Source of the DNA: Muribaculum sp.
Lineage (GTDB): Bacteria; Bacillota; Clostridia; Lachnospirales; Lachnospiraceae
NCBI GenBank assembly: GCA_023663505.1
Contig: JAMPHH010000006.1
Location: 1 to 64,000, forward strand
Direction of reading: 5' to 3'
Length of the DNA stretch: 64,000 nt
Shown: positions 24,877 to 33,034 of the stretch, one piece after another
Numbering within the stretch: position 1 is the stretch's first letter
Layout: each line of letters starts with the position of its first letter
Translations under genes and position numbers: made by a program
Notes under the pieces: model-generated
Databases searched by the model: none
The model's input: the letters and a program-made list of their open reading frames with translations, nothing else
What the model was told of the DNA's origin: nothing

Positions 24877-25731
24877 ATGCGTGTCAGCGTGTGCGTGGGA
24901 AATTATGCGACAACTCCATATTATATCGCGGGACTGGAGGTTCCGGTCTACTGCATGGAGGAGCTGTGCTTCTGCCTGAAGGAGAACGCTTTTCTGTTGG
25001 ATATCTCCCTGATGCGGGACGAACTGGTGGAGTGGATTGACAGGGAGTGCGGTCTGAAGGTCTTGGCGGGCGAGCTGTACAATCAGATTCATAAGCAGGG
25101 GTCGCTGAGCGGCTTTGTGACCATGATTTTGGAGTATGTGGGCTTCTATGAGACCAAGGAAATAGACGAGGTGGAACAGATTCTACGGCAGGGAGCGGGG
25201 CTGTCCAATATCGAGAGGAGAAAGGGGCAGATTGACTACCTTGTCAGGAAGAAAAAATACGCGGCTGCCATTCGGGGTTATGACAATCTATTGGCAAAGT
25301 GGACGGAGATGGAGCTTGCGGGCGGAGAGCTTCCCGCCGCGAAGGTGCGGGGGGCGATACTGCACAATAAGGCGGTGGCTCTGGCGGGAATGATGCTTTA
25401 CGGATATAGCGCGGATTATTTTAAGGAAGCATATGACACGGACGGGCTCATGGTTCACTACAAGGCGTATCTGGCGGCAAAGCGCATGGAGCTTGACGAG
25501 AACGCTTATATTTCCTTCGCGGCGGAGCAGACTATCGGGTATGAGCACACGTTGGAGCTTGAGAAGCGTATGGAGCGTCTGTTGGAGGATTGGAAGCTGC
25601 AGCCGGAATTTCAACAGCTTCTGGCGAACAGGGAGTATCGAAGGAACGGTGAGAGGCAGCAGTATTATGATGGCAACGAGGAGATCATCAGGAACCTGAA
25701 AAGCGATTATCGCAACAGCGCCGGAGAATAA
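24877..25731 (+). CDS. helical (TPR-like) protein of the DUF5717 operon
   Basis: The 284-residue protein starts MRVSVCVGNYATTPYYIAG, a small Cys-containing beta segment with VPVYCMEELCFCL. Helical pairs follow (YLVRKKKYAAAIRGYDNLL, HNKAVALAGMMLYGYSADY), the TPR pattern. The end is charged. ATG 24877 follows GGAGAT by 8 nt. The longer frame overlapping the upstream gene is unlikely to be used. It is probably an adaptor between the ASKHA protein and the membrane protein. No named family recognised. Confidence 0.6.
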   Translation: MRVSVCVGNYATTPYYIAGLEVPVYCMEELCFCLKENAFLLDISLMRDELVEWIDRECGLKVLAGELYNQIHKQGSLSGFVTMILEYVGFYETKEIDEVEQILRQGAGLSNIERRKGQIDYLVRKKKYAAAIRGYDNLLAKWTEMELAGGELPAAKVRGAILHNKAVALAGMMLYGYSADYFKEAYDTDGLMVHYKAYLAAKRMELDENAYISFAAEQTIGYEHTLELEKRMERLLEDWKLQPEFQQLLANREYRRNGERQQYYDGNEEIIRNLKSDYRNSAGE

Positions 25732-25743
25732 AGGAGCATTTGT

Positions 25744-26925
25744 ATGGGATTTTTAAGTAAACTCTTTCATTTTGTTGGTTCAAGGAAAAGGCGGGAGGAG
25801 CCGGAATACGATTGGGACGAGATCGTCTATGACCATTCCGAGGTGGACTTTACCGACGAGGAGCAGAGAAGCAGATATATCACAAACTGTCTGGAGCAGA
25901 TTGCGGAGGCGTCCAGGGAGCTCAATCTTTTAAACGGAGAGTACACCTTAGTGACCTCCTATCTGACGGATATGGAGGAGATCGAGGCGCTTCCTGAGGA
26001 GAACAGACAGGACTTAAACCATGTGGCAAACCGTCTGTTGGTGCTCGAGCAGGAGAGAAAGCAGTATTTTGACAAGAAAAACCGCATGAAGGACAGCGAT
26101 TATTTCCGTATGCGCAAGCAGGAGGACGAGGTGCAGGAGGGGATTGGCAAGCTCAAGGAGGCTGAGAAGTACAGTAAGCTTGTCAAGCAGGACATGCAGC
26201 GGCTTGACAGAGAGCGGCACGCCTACGAATATCGGAAAAAGGAGCTCTACACCATGCAGGCGAACCTGCGGGGTATGGCGGTGATATTTATATCCGCACT
26301 GGCTGCCTGTCTGCTGATGTTGGCGGTGCTGCAGTTTGGGTTCAAAATGGATACCTATGTGGGGTATTTTATCACGGTGTTGGCGGGGGCGATTGCAATC
26401 ACCGTGGTATGCGTGAAGTACATTGACGCCGACAAGGAGATACTCACGGTGGAGCGGGCGGTGAGCAAGCTGATACAGCTGCAGAACAAGGTCAAGATCC
26501 GATATGTGAACAACACGAAGCTCTTGGAGTATTATTATATCAAATACAGCACCAAAAGTGCAGATGAATTGGAGAAGTGTTGGCAGAGCTATCAGGAGGA
26601 GAAGGAGGAGCGCAAGCAGTTCGCGGAGGCGGAGGCAAAGACGGAGTATTTTCAGCATGAGCTTGTCAAGCTTCTGTCCCAATTTCGGGTCAGCGACCCC
26701 ATGCGTTGGATCAATCAGGCGAGCGCGCTGTTAGACCCAAGGGAGATGGTGGAGATCCGCCATGAGCTGATATTGCGCAGACAGTCGCTCAGACAACAGC
26801 TTGATTACAATAATGATGTGGCGCAGACTGCAAGGAAGGAGATTATGGCGGTGGCGAGGGAGCACCCGCAGTATGGGGCGGAGATTATGGAGATGGTGGA
26901 CAGGTACGATCAGGAAGGGGAGTAG
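25744..26925 (+). CDS. coiled-coil membrane protein of the DUF5717 operon
   Basis: The 393-residue protein has a short amphipathic start MGFLSKLFHFVGSRKRRE and a long coiled coil (about 55-170). Two adjacent membrane segments follow (about 176-197 and 204-222), then a second coiled coil (about 227-385). Both ends should lie in the cytoplasm, making a hairpin anchor with two coiled-coil arms. AAAGGAGCATTTGT precedes the ATG. It closes the operon 12 nt after the helical protein. It most likely tethers the other three products to the membrane (inference). Confidence 0.7.
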   Translation: MGFLSKLFHFVGSRKRREEPEYDWDEIVYDHSEVDFTDEEQRSRYITNCLEQIAEASRELNLLNGEYTLVTSYLTDMEEIEALPEENRQDLNHVANRLLVLEQERKQYFDKKNRMKDSDYFRMRKQEDEVQEGIGKLKEAEKYSKLVKQDMQRLDRERHAYEYRKKELYTMQANLRGMAVIFISALAACLLMLAVLQFGFKMDTYVGYFITVLAGAIAITVVCVKYIDADKEILTVERAVSKLIQLQNKVKIRYVNNTKLLEYYYIKYSTKSADELEKCWQSYQEEKEERKQFAEAEAKTEYFQHELVKLLSQFRVSDPMRWINQASALLDPREMVEIRHELILRRQSLRQQLDYNNDVAQTARKEIMAVAREHPQYGAEIMEMVDRYDQEGE

Positions 26926-26952
26926 CGGTAATGATTCAGGGGGGCGAGTCAC

Positions 26953-27092
26953 GCTGGCGGACGGACATTATTCCTATTCAGACACGCTCCCGCTCCGTGG
27001 GAAACGTAGCGGACACATAACGCACCAAAGTACGGTGCGTAAGTGCCGACGTTTCCCAAGGGTCTTCATAGGAACAATGCCCGCCCGTCAGC
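26953..27092. repeat. long palindromic element D
   Basis: The outer arms 26953-26977 (starting GCTGGCGGACGGACATTA) and 27068-27092 pair at 21 of 25 positions. Inside, TGGGAAACGT (26998-27007) pairs perfectly with ACGTTTCCCA (27049-27058). CGCACC-aaagtac-GGTGCG forms the tip. The layout resembles family A but the sequence does not. It lies past the DUF5717 operon, has no T-run, and no second copy was seen. The remaining gap to 27234 holds TATAAT (27176-27181) without a clear -35 box. Confidence 0.7.
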
Positions 27093-27234
27093 TGAATGCG
27101 GCAACTGAATGAATTATTACCGCATGGGGAATTTATAAATTTATGTTGAGTTTTTTGGGGAAGTGTGGTTAGCTATATAATAGGGGGGTAAAGATACCTG
27201 TTTTGTTAACAAATCGGGAGTTGTGGAGGAAAGT

Positions 27235-27606
27235 ATGGGAATCGGAATAATCAGTACAGATAAAGGGGATTTTACTTTTCAATCAGCAGATGATGCAATA
27301 AAATTTATACAGACAGAGGCACAGGAAAATGGTGATATATGGATTAGCGGAGAGTTGCCGTATCCTTGCATTGCTGTTACTGTCAACGGGGAATATGCTG
27401 CTGTTAATTTTTTTCAAAATGACACGGGCGACATGTGGTTGTCCTATAATGATAAAAATCAAAAAGAAGTTACTTTTGTGGCAGGAGGGGACGAATGGAA
27501 ACCCGATGTCGAAGCAATTATTACTTTAAATGATGCGTTTTCATGTATTAGGGAATTTTTAGATACATATGAAAGACCAACCTGTATTCAGTGGCAAGAA
27601 TTATAA
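27235..27606 (+). CDS. Imm1-like immunity protein
   Basis: The 123-residue soluble protein has GDIWISGELPYPCIAVTVNG, a central EVTFVAGGDEW and an end DAFSCIREFLDTYERPTCIQ followed by WQEL. This order (pyP.l.v.vng.A then A...F..t..rP..i.W) is that of Imm1 immunity proteins, which neutralise deaminase- or nuclease-type polymorphic toxins. GGAGGAAAGT places the start at ATG 27235. No toxin gene is adjacent, so it is an orphan, perhaps protecting against neighbours' toxins. A/T-rich compared with purC. Confidence 0.65.
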   Translation: MGIGIISTDKGDFTFQSADDAIKFIQTEAQENGDIWISGELPYPCIAVTVNGEYAAVNFFQNDTGDMWLSYNDKNQKEVTFVAGGDEWKPDVEAIITLNDAFSCIREFLDTYERPTCIQWQEL

Positions 27607-27698
27607 ATCCCATGTTGTAGTGTAGTTAATAGGAACACTTTTCCAAAAAGGGAGTTTTATAATAGTGATAAAATAATAAGAAAAGCGAGGTATAGGAG

Positions 27699-28577
27699 AT
27701 GAGCGCACAGGAAATGAAGCCTATAAAAGAGGGGAAGGTACGGGAGATTTATGACAATGGGGACTCTCTGATCATGGTGGCGACGGACCGCATAAGCTGC
27801 TTTGACGTGATCTTGAATAATACCGTGACTAAGAAGGGTACGGTTCTCACACAGATTTCTAAGTTCTGGTTTGATATGACGGAGGATATTATCCCCAATC
27901 ATATGATTTCCGTAGATGTGAAGGATATGCCGGAGTATTTCAGGAGACCGGAATTTGACGGCAACAGTATGATGTGCAGGAAGCTGACCATGCTGCCGGT
28001 GGAATGCATCGTGAGAGGATATATCACGGGAAGCGGTTGGGCGAGCTACAAGGAGAATGGAACGGTGTGCGGCATTCGTCTTCCAGAGGGGCTGAAGGAG
28101 TCAGACAAGCTGCCGGAGCCGATTTACACGCCCTCCACCAAGGCGGAGATAGGTGATCATGACGAGAATATCTCTTATGAGCAGAGCGTGGAATATCTTG
28201 AGAAGCGGTTTCCCGGAAAGGGCGAGGAGTATGCCTCCAAGCTTCGGGACTATACGATCGCATTATACAGGAAGTGTGCGGATTACGCGCTGACGAAGGG
28301 GATTATCATTGCGGACACCAAGTTTGAGTTTGGCTTGGACGAGAATGGCAATATCGTGTTGGGAGACGAGATGCTCACCCCCGACAGCTCGCGTTTCTGG
28401 CCCGCGGAGGGGTACGAGGCGGGACACGGACAGCCTTCCTTTGACAAGCAGTTTGCAAGAGACTGGCTGAAGGCGAACGAGGGGCATAATTGGACGCTTC
28501 CCCAAGAGATCGTGGACAAAACGATTGACAAATATCTCCAAGCTTACGAGCTTCTCACGGGGAAGAAGCTGGGGTAG
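27699..28577 (+). CDS. purC: phosphoribosylaminoimidazole-succinocarboxamide synthase
   Basis: The 292-residue enzyme joins CAIR and aspartate with ATP to give SAICAR in purine synthesis. Visible marks are EGKVREIY, MVATDRISCFD, VECIVRGYITGSGW, the acidic catalytic region IIADTKFEFGLDENG and DEMLTPDSSRFWP. It is the long form with the extra insert (about 290 residues). TATAAT lies at 27658-27663 without a clear -35 box. It opens a run purC-purF-trpF-lipoprotein-purB-purF2 with gaps of at most 172 nt. Confidence 0.95.
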   Translation: MSAQEMKPIKEGKVREIYDNGDSLIMVATDRISCFDVILNNTVTKKGTVLTQISKFWFDMTEDIIPNHMISVDVKDMPEYFRRPEFDGNSMMCRKLTMLPVECIVRGYITGSGWASYKENGTVCGIRLPEGLKESDKLPEPIYTPSTKAEIGDHDENISYEQSVEYLEKRFPGKGEEYASKLRDYTIALYRKCADYALTKGIIIADTKFEFGLDENGNIVLGDEMLTPDSSRFWPAEGYEAGHGQPSFDKQFARDWLKANEGHNWTLPQEIVDKTIDKYLQAYELLTGKKLG

Positions 28578-28749
28578 TGACATAGAATACATAGTAATAG
28601 AAGGTTTTGCGTTGCGGCTTGGCGAAAAGGTCAAGCTGTGACGGTTTTGCAGCAATGGGGCTGTCACTGCGTTGGCAGTCTGCCCTGCTGTGGAGATTGT
28701 CAAGGTGCGGGTGGCAGTCAGACCGAAAGGGAACACAGGAGGGATAAGG

Positions 28750-30210
28750 GTGAGAGCAGATATGATTGACAACATTTATATTCAGACGCAGGAACAGGAT
28801 AAGCTGAGAGAGGAATGCGGCGTTTTCGGGGCTTATGATTTTGACGGCGGGGACGTGTCCGCCACTATCTATTACGGGCTTTTGGCGCTGCAGCACAGGG
28901 GACAGGAGAGCTGCGGCATTGCGGTCAGCGACACGAACGGTCCCAAGGGAAAGGTGCTTTCCGCCAAGGATATGGGACTGGTGAACGAGGCTTTTACTCC
29001 GGAGCATTTGGAGAAGCTAAAGGGTGATATCGGAGTTGGACATGTGAGATATTCCACTGCGGGCAGCTCCACAAGGGAGAATGCACAGCCCTTGGTGCTA
29101 AACTATGTGAAGGGGACGTTAGGGCTTGCCCACAACGGCAATCTGATCAATGCGCCGGAGCTTAGAAGGGAGCTTGCCTACACGGGGGCGATTTTTCAGA
29201 CCACCATTGACTCGGAGGTCATCGCCTACCATATTGCAAGAGAACGCCTGAACTCCAAGACGGTGGAGGAGGCTGTGGGACGCGCTATGGGAAAGCTCAA
29301 GGGTGCGTACTCTCTGGTCATTATGTCTCCAAGAAAGCTCATCGGCGCAAGAGACCCCTTTGGTTTCAGACCGTTGTGTATCGGCAAGAGGGAGAACATG
29401 TATCTGTTGGCGAGCGAGAGCTGTGCGTTGGACACGATCGGGGCGCAGTTCGTGCGGGACGTGCTGCCCGGGGAGATCGTGACTATCTCCCCCGAGAAGG
29501 GGATTGAGTCCGATATGAGCCATGCCCTGCCGGAGGCGGAGCATGCCAGATGCGTGTTTGAGTATATCTATTTTGCGAGACCGGACAGCACGCTTGACAA
29601 CACAAGCGTGTATCACTCCCGAATCATGGCGGGGAAATTCCTTGCCATGGACTCTCCGGTGGAAGCGGATATCGTGGTGGGAGTGCCGGAGTCCGGCAAC
29701 TGTGCCGCCATGGGCTATTCCATGCAGTCGGGCATTCCTTACGGGATTGCCTTTATGAAGAATACCTATGTGGGCAGAACCTTTATCAAGCCCGGTCAGA
29801 AAAGCAGGGAGAGCAGCGTGCAGGTGAAGCTCAATCCCATTCGGGAGGCGGTGGAGGGCAAGCGGGTCATCATGATCGATGACAGCATTGTGCGGGGCAC
29901 CACTTCTGACAGAATCGTCAGAATGCTTCGGGAGGCAGGGGCAAAGGAGGTACATATGCGCGTCAGCTCGCCGCCTTTTCTGTGGCCCTGTTATTTTGGC
30001 ACGGACGTTCCGGCAAGGGAGCAATTGATTGCCTACAACCGCACCGTGTCTGAGGTTTGTGGAATCATCGGCGCGGACAGCTTGGCTTATTTGGGACTGG
30101 AGCGTCTGAACGAGATCGTGGGAGGACTTGGCATCTGCAAGGGCTGCTTTACCGGACAATACCCTATGGAGCCGCCTGTAGAGGATATCCGAGGGGAGTT
30201 TGACGCGTAA
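28750..30210 (+). CDS. purF: amidophosphoribosyltransferase, Fe-S type
   Basis: The enzyme makes phosphoribosylamine from PRPP and glutamine, the first committed purine step. A propeptide of about 20 residues precedes the nucleophile Cys in EECGVFGAYD. Glutaminase residues are in place (HVRYSTAG, AHNGNL, TIDSEV). The PRPP loop is VIMIDDSIVRGTTS. Cluster ligands fit the Bacillus-type 4Fe-4S enzyme: Cys in ARCVFEYIYF, PCYFGTD and GICKGCFTG. GTG 28750 has AGGAGGG 6 nt upstream; ATG 28762 is the alternative. Length (486) is normal. Compare the altered paralogue at 33035. Confidence 0.95.
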   Translation: MRADMIDNIYIQTQEQDKLREECGVFGAYDFDGGDVSATIYYGLLALQHRGQESCGIAVSDTNGPKGKVLSAKDMGLVNEAFTPEHLEKLKGDIGVGHVRYSTAGSSTRENAQPLVLNYVKGTLGLAHNGNLINAPELRRELAYTGAIFQTTIDSEVIAYHIARERLNSKTVEEAVGRAMGKLKGAYSLVIMSPRKLIGARDPFGFRPLCIGKRENMYLLASESCALDTIGAQFVRDVLPGEIVTISPEKGIESDMSHALPEAEHARCVFEYIYFARPDSTLDNTSVYHSRIMAGKFLAMDSPVEADIVVGVPESGNCAAMGYSMQSGIPYGIAFMKNTYVGRTFIKPGQKSRESSVQVKLNPIREAVEGKRVIMIDDSIVRGTTSDRIVRMLREAGAKEVHMRVSSPPFLWPCYFGTDVPAREQLIAYNRTVSEVCGIIGADSLAYLGLERLNEIVGGLGICKGCFTGQYPMEPPVEDIRGEFDA

Positions 30211-30295
30211 GCTTTTGTGAGACAGGATATCGCTCACGGGTTGGAGAGTGCGTTGGAAACGAATGCCGTGCGCCGCTTTGACAGGGAGGTATGAG

Positions 30296-30910
30296 ATGAT
30301 GATTAAGATCTGCGGGCTCACAGATGTGAGAGAGGCGGAATATTTGAACCGCAATCAGGTGGATTTTGCGGGCTTTGTTCTTTTCTATGAAAAGAGCAGG
30401 CGCAATATGACCTTGGAGGGGGCGCGGCCGATCATGGAGAGACTGTCGCCCAAGATCAAAAAGGTGGCTGTGACGGTGTCGCCCACCTTGGAGCAGGCGC
30501 GACGAATCGAGGAGAGCGGTTTTGACTATATACAGATTCACGGGGAACTTTCAAGGGAGGTGCTGTCAGACGGCAGTATCCCTATCCTGCGGGCTTTTAA
30601 TATCCATGACATGGAGCAATACGAGTATTACCAGAGCTGTCCTAGGATTGCGGGTTATGTGTTCGACGCCTGCGAGCCGGGCAGCGGCAAGGCGTTTGAC
30701 TGGACGCTGCTGAAGGGGCTTGCGAGGGACGACAGGCTGTTCCTCTTGGCGGGCGGGCTGAACGCGGAGAACGTGCAGAGGGCGATTCAGGCGGTGCAGC
30801 CCGACGGGGTGGACGTCTCCTCGGGGGTGGAATATGAGGACGGACAAGGGAAAGACCCTGAGAGGATCGACGAGTTTGTGAGAGCTGTGAGGGAAGGACT
30901 ATGTGGATAA
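30296..30910 (+). CDS. trpF: phosphoribosylanthranilate isomerase-like (TrpF) protein
   Basis: The 204-residue TIM barrel has the TrpF marks: catalytic Cys in IKICGLT, general-acid Asp in YVFDACEPGSGKAFDW, phosphate loops LLAGGLNAENV and GVDVSSGVE. All residues needed for the Amadori rearrangement are present. AGGGAGGT places the start. No other trp gene lies nearby; it sits between purF and purB, so its flanks are purine genes. It may serve tryptophan synthesis in trans or act on a related phosphoribosyl substrate. Confidence 0.85.
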   Translation: MMIKICGLTDVREAEYLNRNQVDFAGFVLFYEKSRRNMTLEGARPIMERLSPKIKKVAVTVSPTLEQARRIEESGFDYIQIHGELSREVLSDGSIPILRAFNIHDMEQYEYYQSCPRIAGYVFDACEPGSGKAFDWTLLKGLARDDRLFLLAGGLNAENVQRAIQAVQPDGVDVSSGVEYEDGQGKDPERIDEFVRAVREGLCG

Positions 30911-31536
30911 AAAGCAGAGACTGCATTAGAAAGGGAATCATCTTTCTCGTTCTGGCGTCATTATCGTTTACGTCATGTGCAGAAAATAAAGAGAACACCG
31001 ATGTCGGACAAAGCATCGAGGCTGCAGTCATGTCAGAGCTGGCATATGCAGTACAAAACGATCTGGAGGTTGACGGGGCGCCAATTTCCATACCCTGTAC
31101 AAAGAACGAGTTTTTAAAGGCATTGGGGAAAAAATATAGTTTTGACGAATACAATGACTTGTATTATGACAAAAAGAGAACAATGCTGTATGTCACGACG
31201 GATTATTATGATGAGGATAAAATCAGATGCGTTGGATTTCGCTATGACGATCACAGCAGGAGGACAGGCAGTTATATTACGTCCGAGATTGAAAAGGGTG
31301 TTCTCACGCTTCGGTCTGTGAAGGGAGATATTCCATATTCCATGGAAGATGTGTTGGAGGCTTATACAATGCCCAACATTGACATTTCGGGATCGGAAAC
31401 AAAGCTGCAAAGACTGCTCTTTTATGATGGAGAGGATCATGAGAAAAGTGCGTATACAATGCAATGCGTGTTTTCGGAAAGAGGGTGCGAAAGCATCATA
31501 ATTAATTTTTATGAGACAAACGAAAATATAGACTAA
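30901..31536 (+). CDS. hypothetical lipoprotein
   Basis: The 211-residue protein has a signal with lipobox FTSC (Cys at about 26), so it should be a lipid-anchored surface protein. The rest is acidic, with many Tyr and Asp (DEYNDLYYDKKRTMLYVTTD), and no domain I know. It overlaps trpF by 10 nt and is A/T-richer than its neighbours. It interrupts a run of purine genes, which is odd for an exported protein; possibly an insertion. Confidence 0.65.
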   Translation: MWIKSRDCIRKGIIFLVLASLSFTSCAENKENTDVGQSIEAAVMSELAYAVQNDLEVDGAPISIPCTKNEFLKALGKKYSFDEYNDLYYDKKRTMLYVTTDYYDEDKIRCVGFRYDDHSRRTGSYITSEIEKGVLTLRSVKGDIPYSMEDVLEAYTMPNIDISGSETKLQRLLFYDGEDHEKSAYTMQCVFSERGCESIIINFYETNENID

Positions 31537-31556
31537 TTGTAGGAGGAGACATCAAT

Positions 31557-33008
31557 ATGAGTACAGATCGCTATCAAAGCCCTTTGTCTGAGAGATATGC
31601 CAGTAAGGAGATGCAGTATATCTTCTCGCCGGATATGAAGTTCCGCACTTGGAGAAAGCTTTGGATCGCCTTGGCTGAGACAGAGAAGGAGCTGGGGCTG
31701 TCACAAAACGGCGAGCCCGTGATCACGGACGAGCAGATCGCAGAGCTGAAGGCACATGCGGAGGATATCAATTACGAGGTGGCTAAGGCAAGAGAGAAGG
31801 AGGTGCGGCATGACGTTATGAGCCATGTGTACGCCTATGGACAGCAGTGTCCGAAGGCGGCGGGCATTATCCATTTGGGGGCAACCTCATGTTATGTGGG
31901 GGACAACACGGATATCATCGTGATGACGGAAGCCCTGAAGCTGGTGAAGAAGAAGCTGGTGAACGTGATGAAGGAGCTGGCGGATTTTGCCGATAAGTAC
32001 AAGGCGCAGCCCACACTGGCGTTCACACATTTTCAGCCTGCGCAGCCCACCACTGTGGGGAAAAGGGCAACCCTTTGGCTGCAGGAGTTCTCCCTTGATT
32101 TGGAGGATTTAGAGCATGTGCTTGGCAGCATGAAGCTGTTGGGCTCTAAGGGGACCACGGGGACACAGGCGTCCTTTTTGGAGCTCTTTGACGGGGATCA
32201 GGAGACGATTGACAAGATTGACCCCATGATCGCGGCAAAGATGGGATTTAAGGAGTGCTATCCCGTGTCGGGACAGACCTATTCCAGAAAGGTGGACACC
32301 AGAGTGGCGAATGTGTTGGCGGGAATTGCTGCCTCCGCTCACAAGATGAGCAACGATATCCGCCTGCTTCAGCATTTGAAGGAGGTGGAGGAGCCCTTCG
32401 AGAAAAGCCAGATCGGTTCATCGGCGATGGCTTACAAGCGAAATCCCATGCGGAGTGAGCGTATCGCCTCTCTGTCCAGATATGTGATGATTGACGCGCT
32501 GAACCCCGCAATCACCAGTGCGACACAGTGGTTCGAGCGGACACTGGACGACTCCGCCAACAAGAGACTCTCCATTCCTGAGGGCTTCCTTGCCATTGAC
32601 GGGATTCTGGATCTGTGTCTGAATGTGGTGGACGGACTGGTTGTTTATCCCAAGGTGATCGAAAAGAGGCTGAGGAGCGAGCTGCCCTTTATGGCAACGG
32701 AAAATATCATGATGGACGCGGTGAAGGCGGGAGGAAACCGTCAGGAGCTGCATGAGCGTATCCGCGAGCTGTCAATGGAGGCGGGACGCAATGTGAAGGT
32801 GGAGGGGAAGGACAACAATCTGTTGGAGCTGATCGCTGCCGACCCTGTCTTTCACATGAGCTTGGAGGATCTGCAGAAATGCATGGAGCCCTCCCGATAT
32901 GTGGGACGCTCCAAGGAGCAGGTTGAGGCGTTTCTGGTCAATGTCATCAATCCAATCTTGGAGGAAAATAAGGAGCTGCTGGGTGTGAAGGCGGAGATCA
33001 ACGTGTAA
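31557..33008 (+). CDS. purB: adenylosuccinate lyase
   Basis: The 483-residue enzyme cleaves SAICAR and adenylosuccinate, releasing fumarate. Marks: HDVMSHVYAYG, the catalytic His in IHLGATSCYVGDN, TLAFTHFQPAQPTTVGKR, and the signature loop SSAMAYKRNPMRSERI holding the catalytic Ser. AGGAGGAGAC precedes the ATG. Long form (about 480 residues) as in Clostridia and eukaryotes. PurB acts both in the IMP branch (with purC) and in the AMP branch (with purA at 36878). Confidence 0.95.
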   Translation: MSTDRYQSPLSERYASKEMQYIFSPDMKFRTWRKLWIALAETEKELGLSQNGEPVITDEQIAELKAHAEDINYEVAKAREKEVRHDVMSHVYAYGQQCPKAAGIIHLGATSCYVGDNTDIIVMTEALKLVKKKLVNVMKELADFADKYKAQPTLAFTHFQPAQPTTVGKRATLWLQEFSLDLEDLEHVLGSMKLLGSKGTTGTQASFLELFDGDQETIDKIDPMIAAKMGFKECYPVSGQTYSRKVDTRVANVLAGIAASAHKMSNDIRLLQHLKEVEEPFEKSQIGSSAMAYKRNPMRSERIASLSRYVMIDALNPAITSATQWFERTLDDSANKRLSIPEGFLAIDGILDLCLNVVDGLVVYPKVIEKRLRSELPFMATENIMMDAVKAGGNRQELHERIRELSMEAGRNVKVEGKDNNLLELIAADPVFHMSLEDLQKCMEPSRYVGRSKEQVEAFLVNVINPILEENKELLGVKAEINV

Positions 33009-33034
33009 GGCTGAATAATAAGGGGAGAGTACAT

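Noticed and set aside
26801..27112. 104-codon frame starting MITIMMWRR
   Set aside because: It overlaps the end of the coiled-coil membrane-protein gene and runs through palindrome D; composition is typical of a shadow frame.
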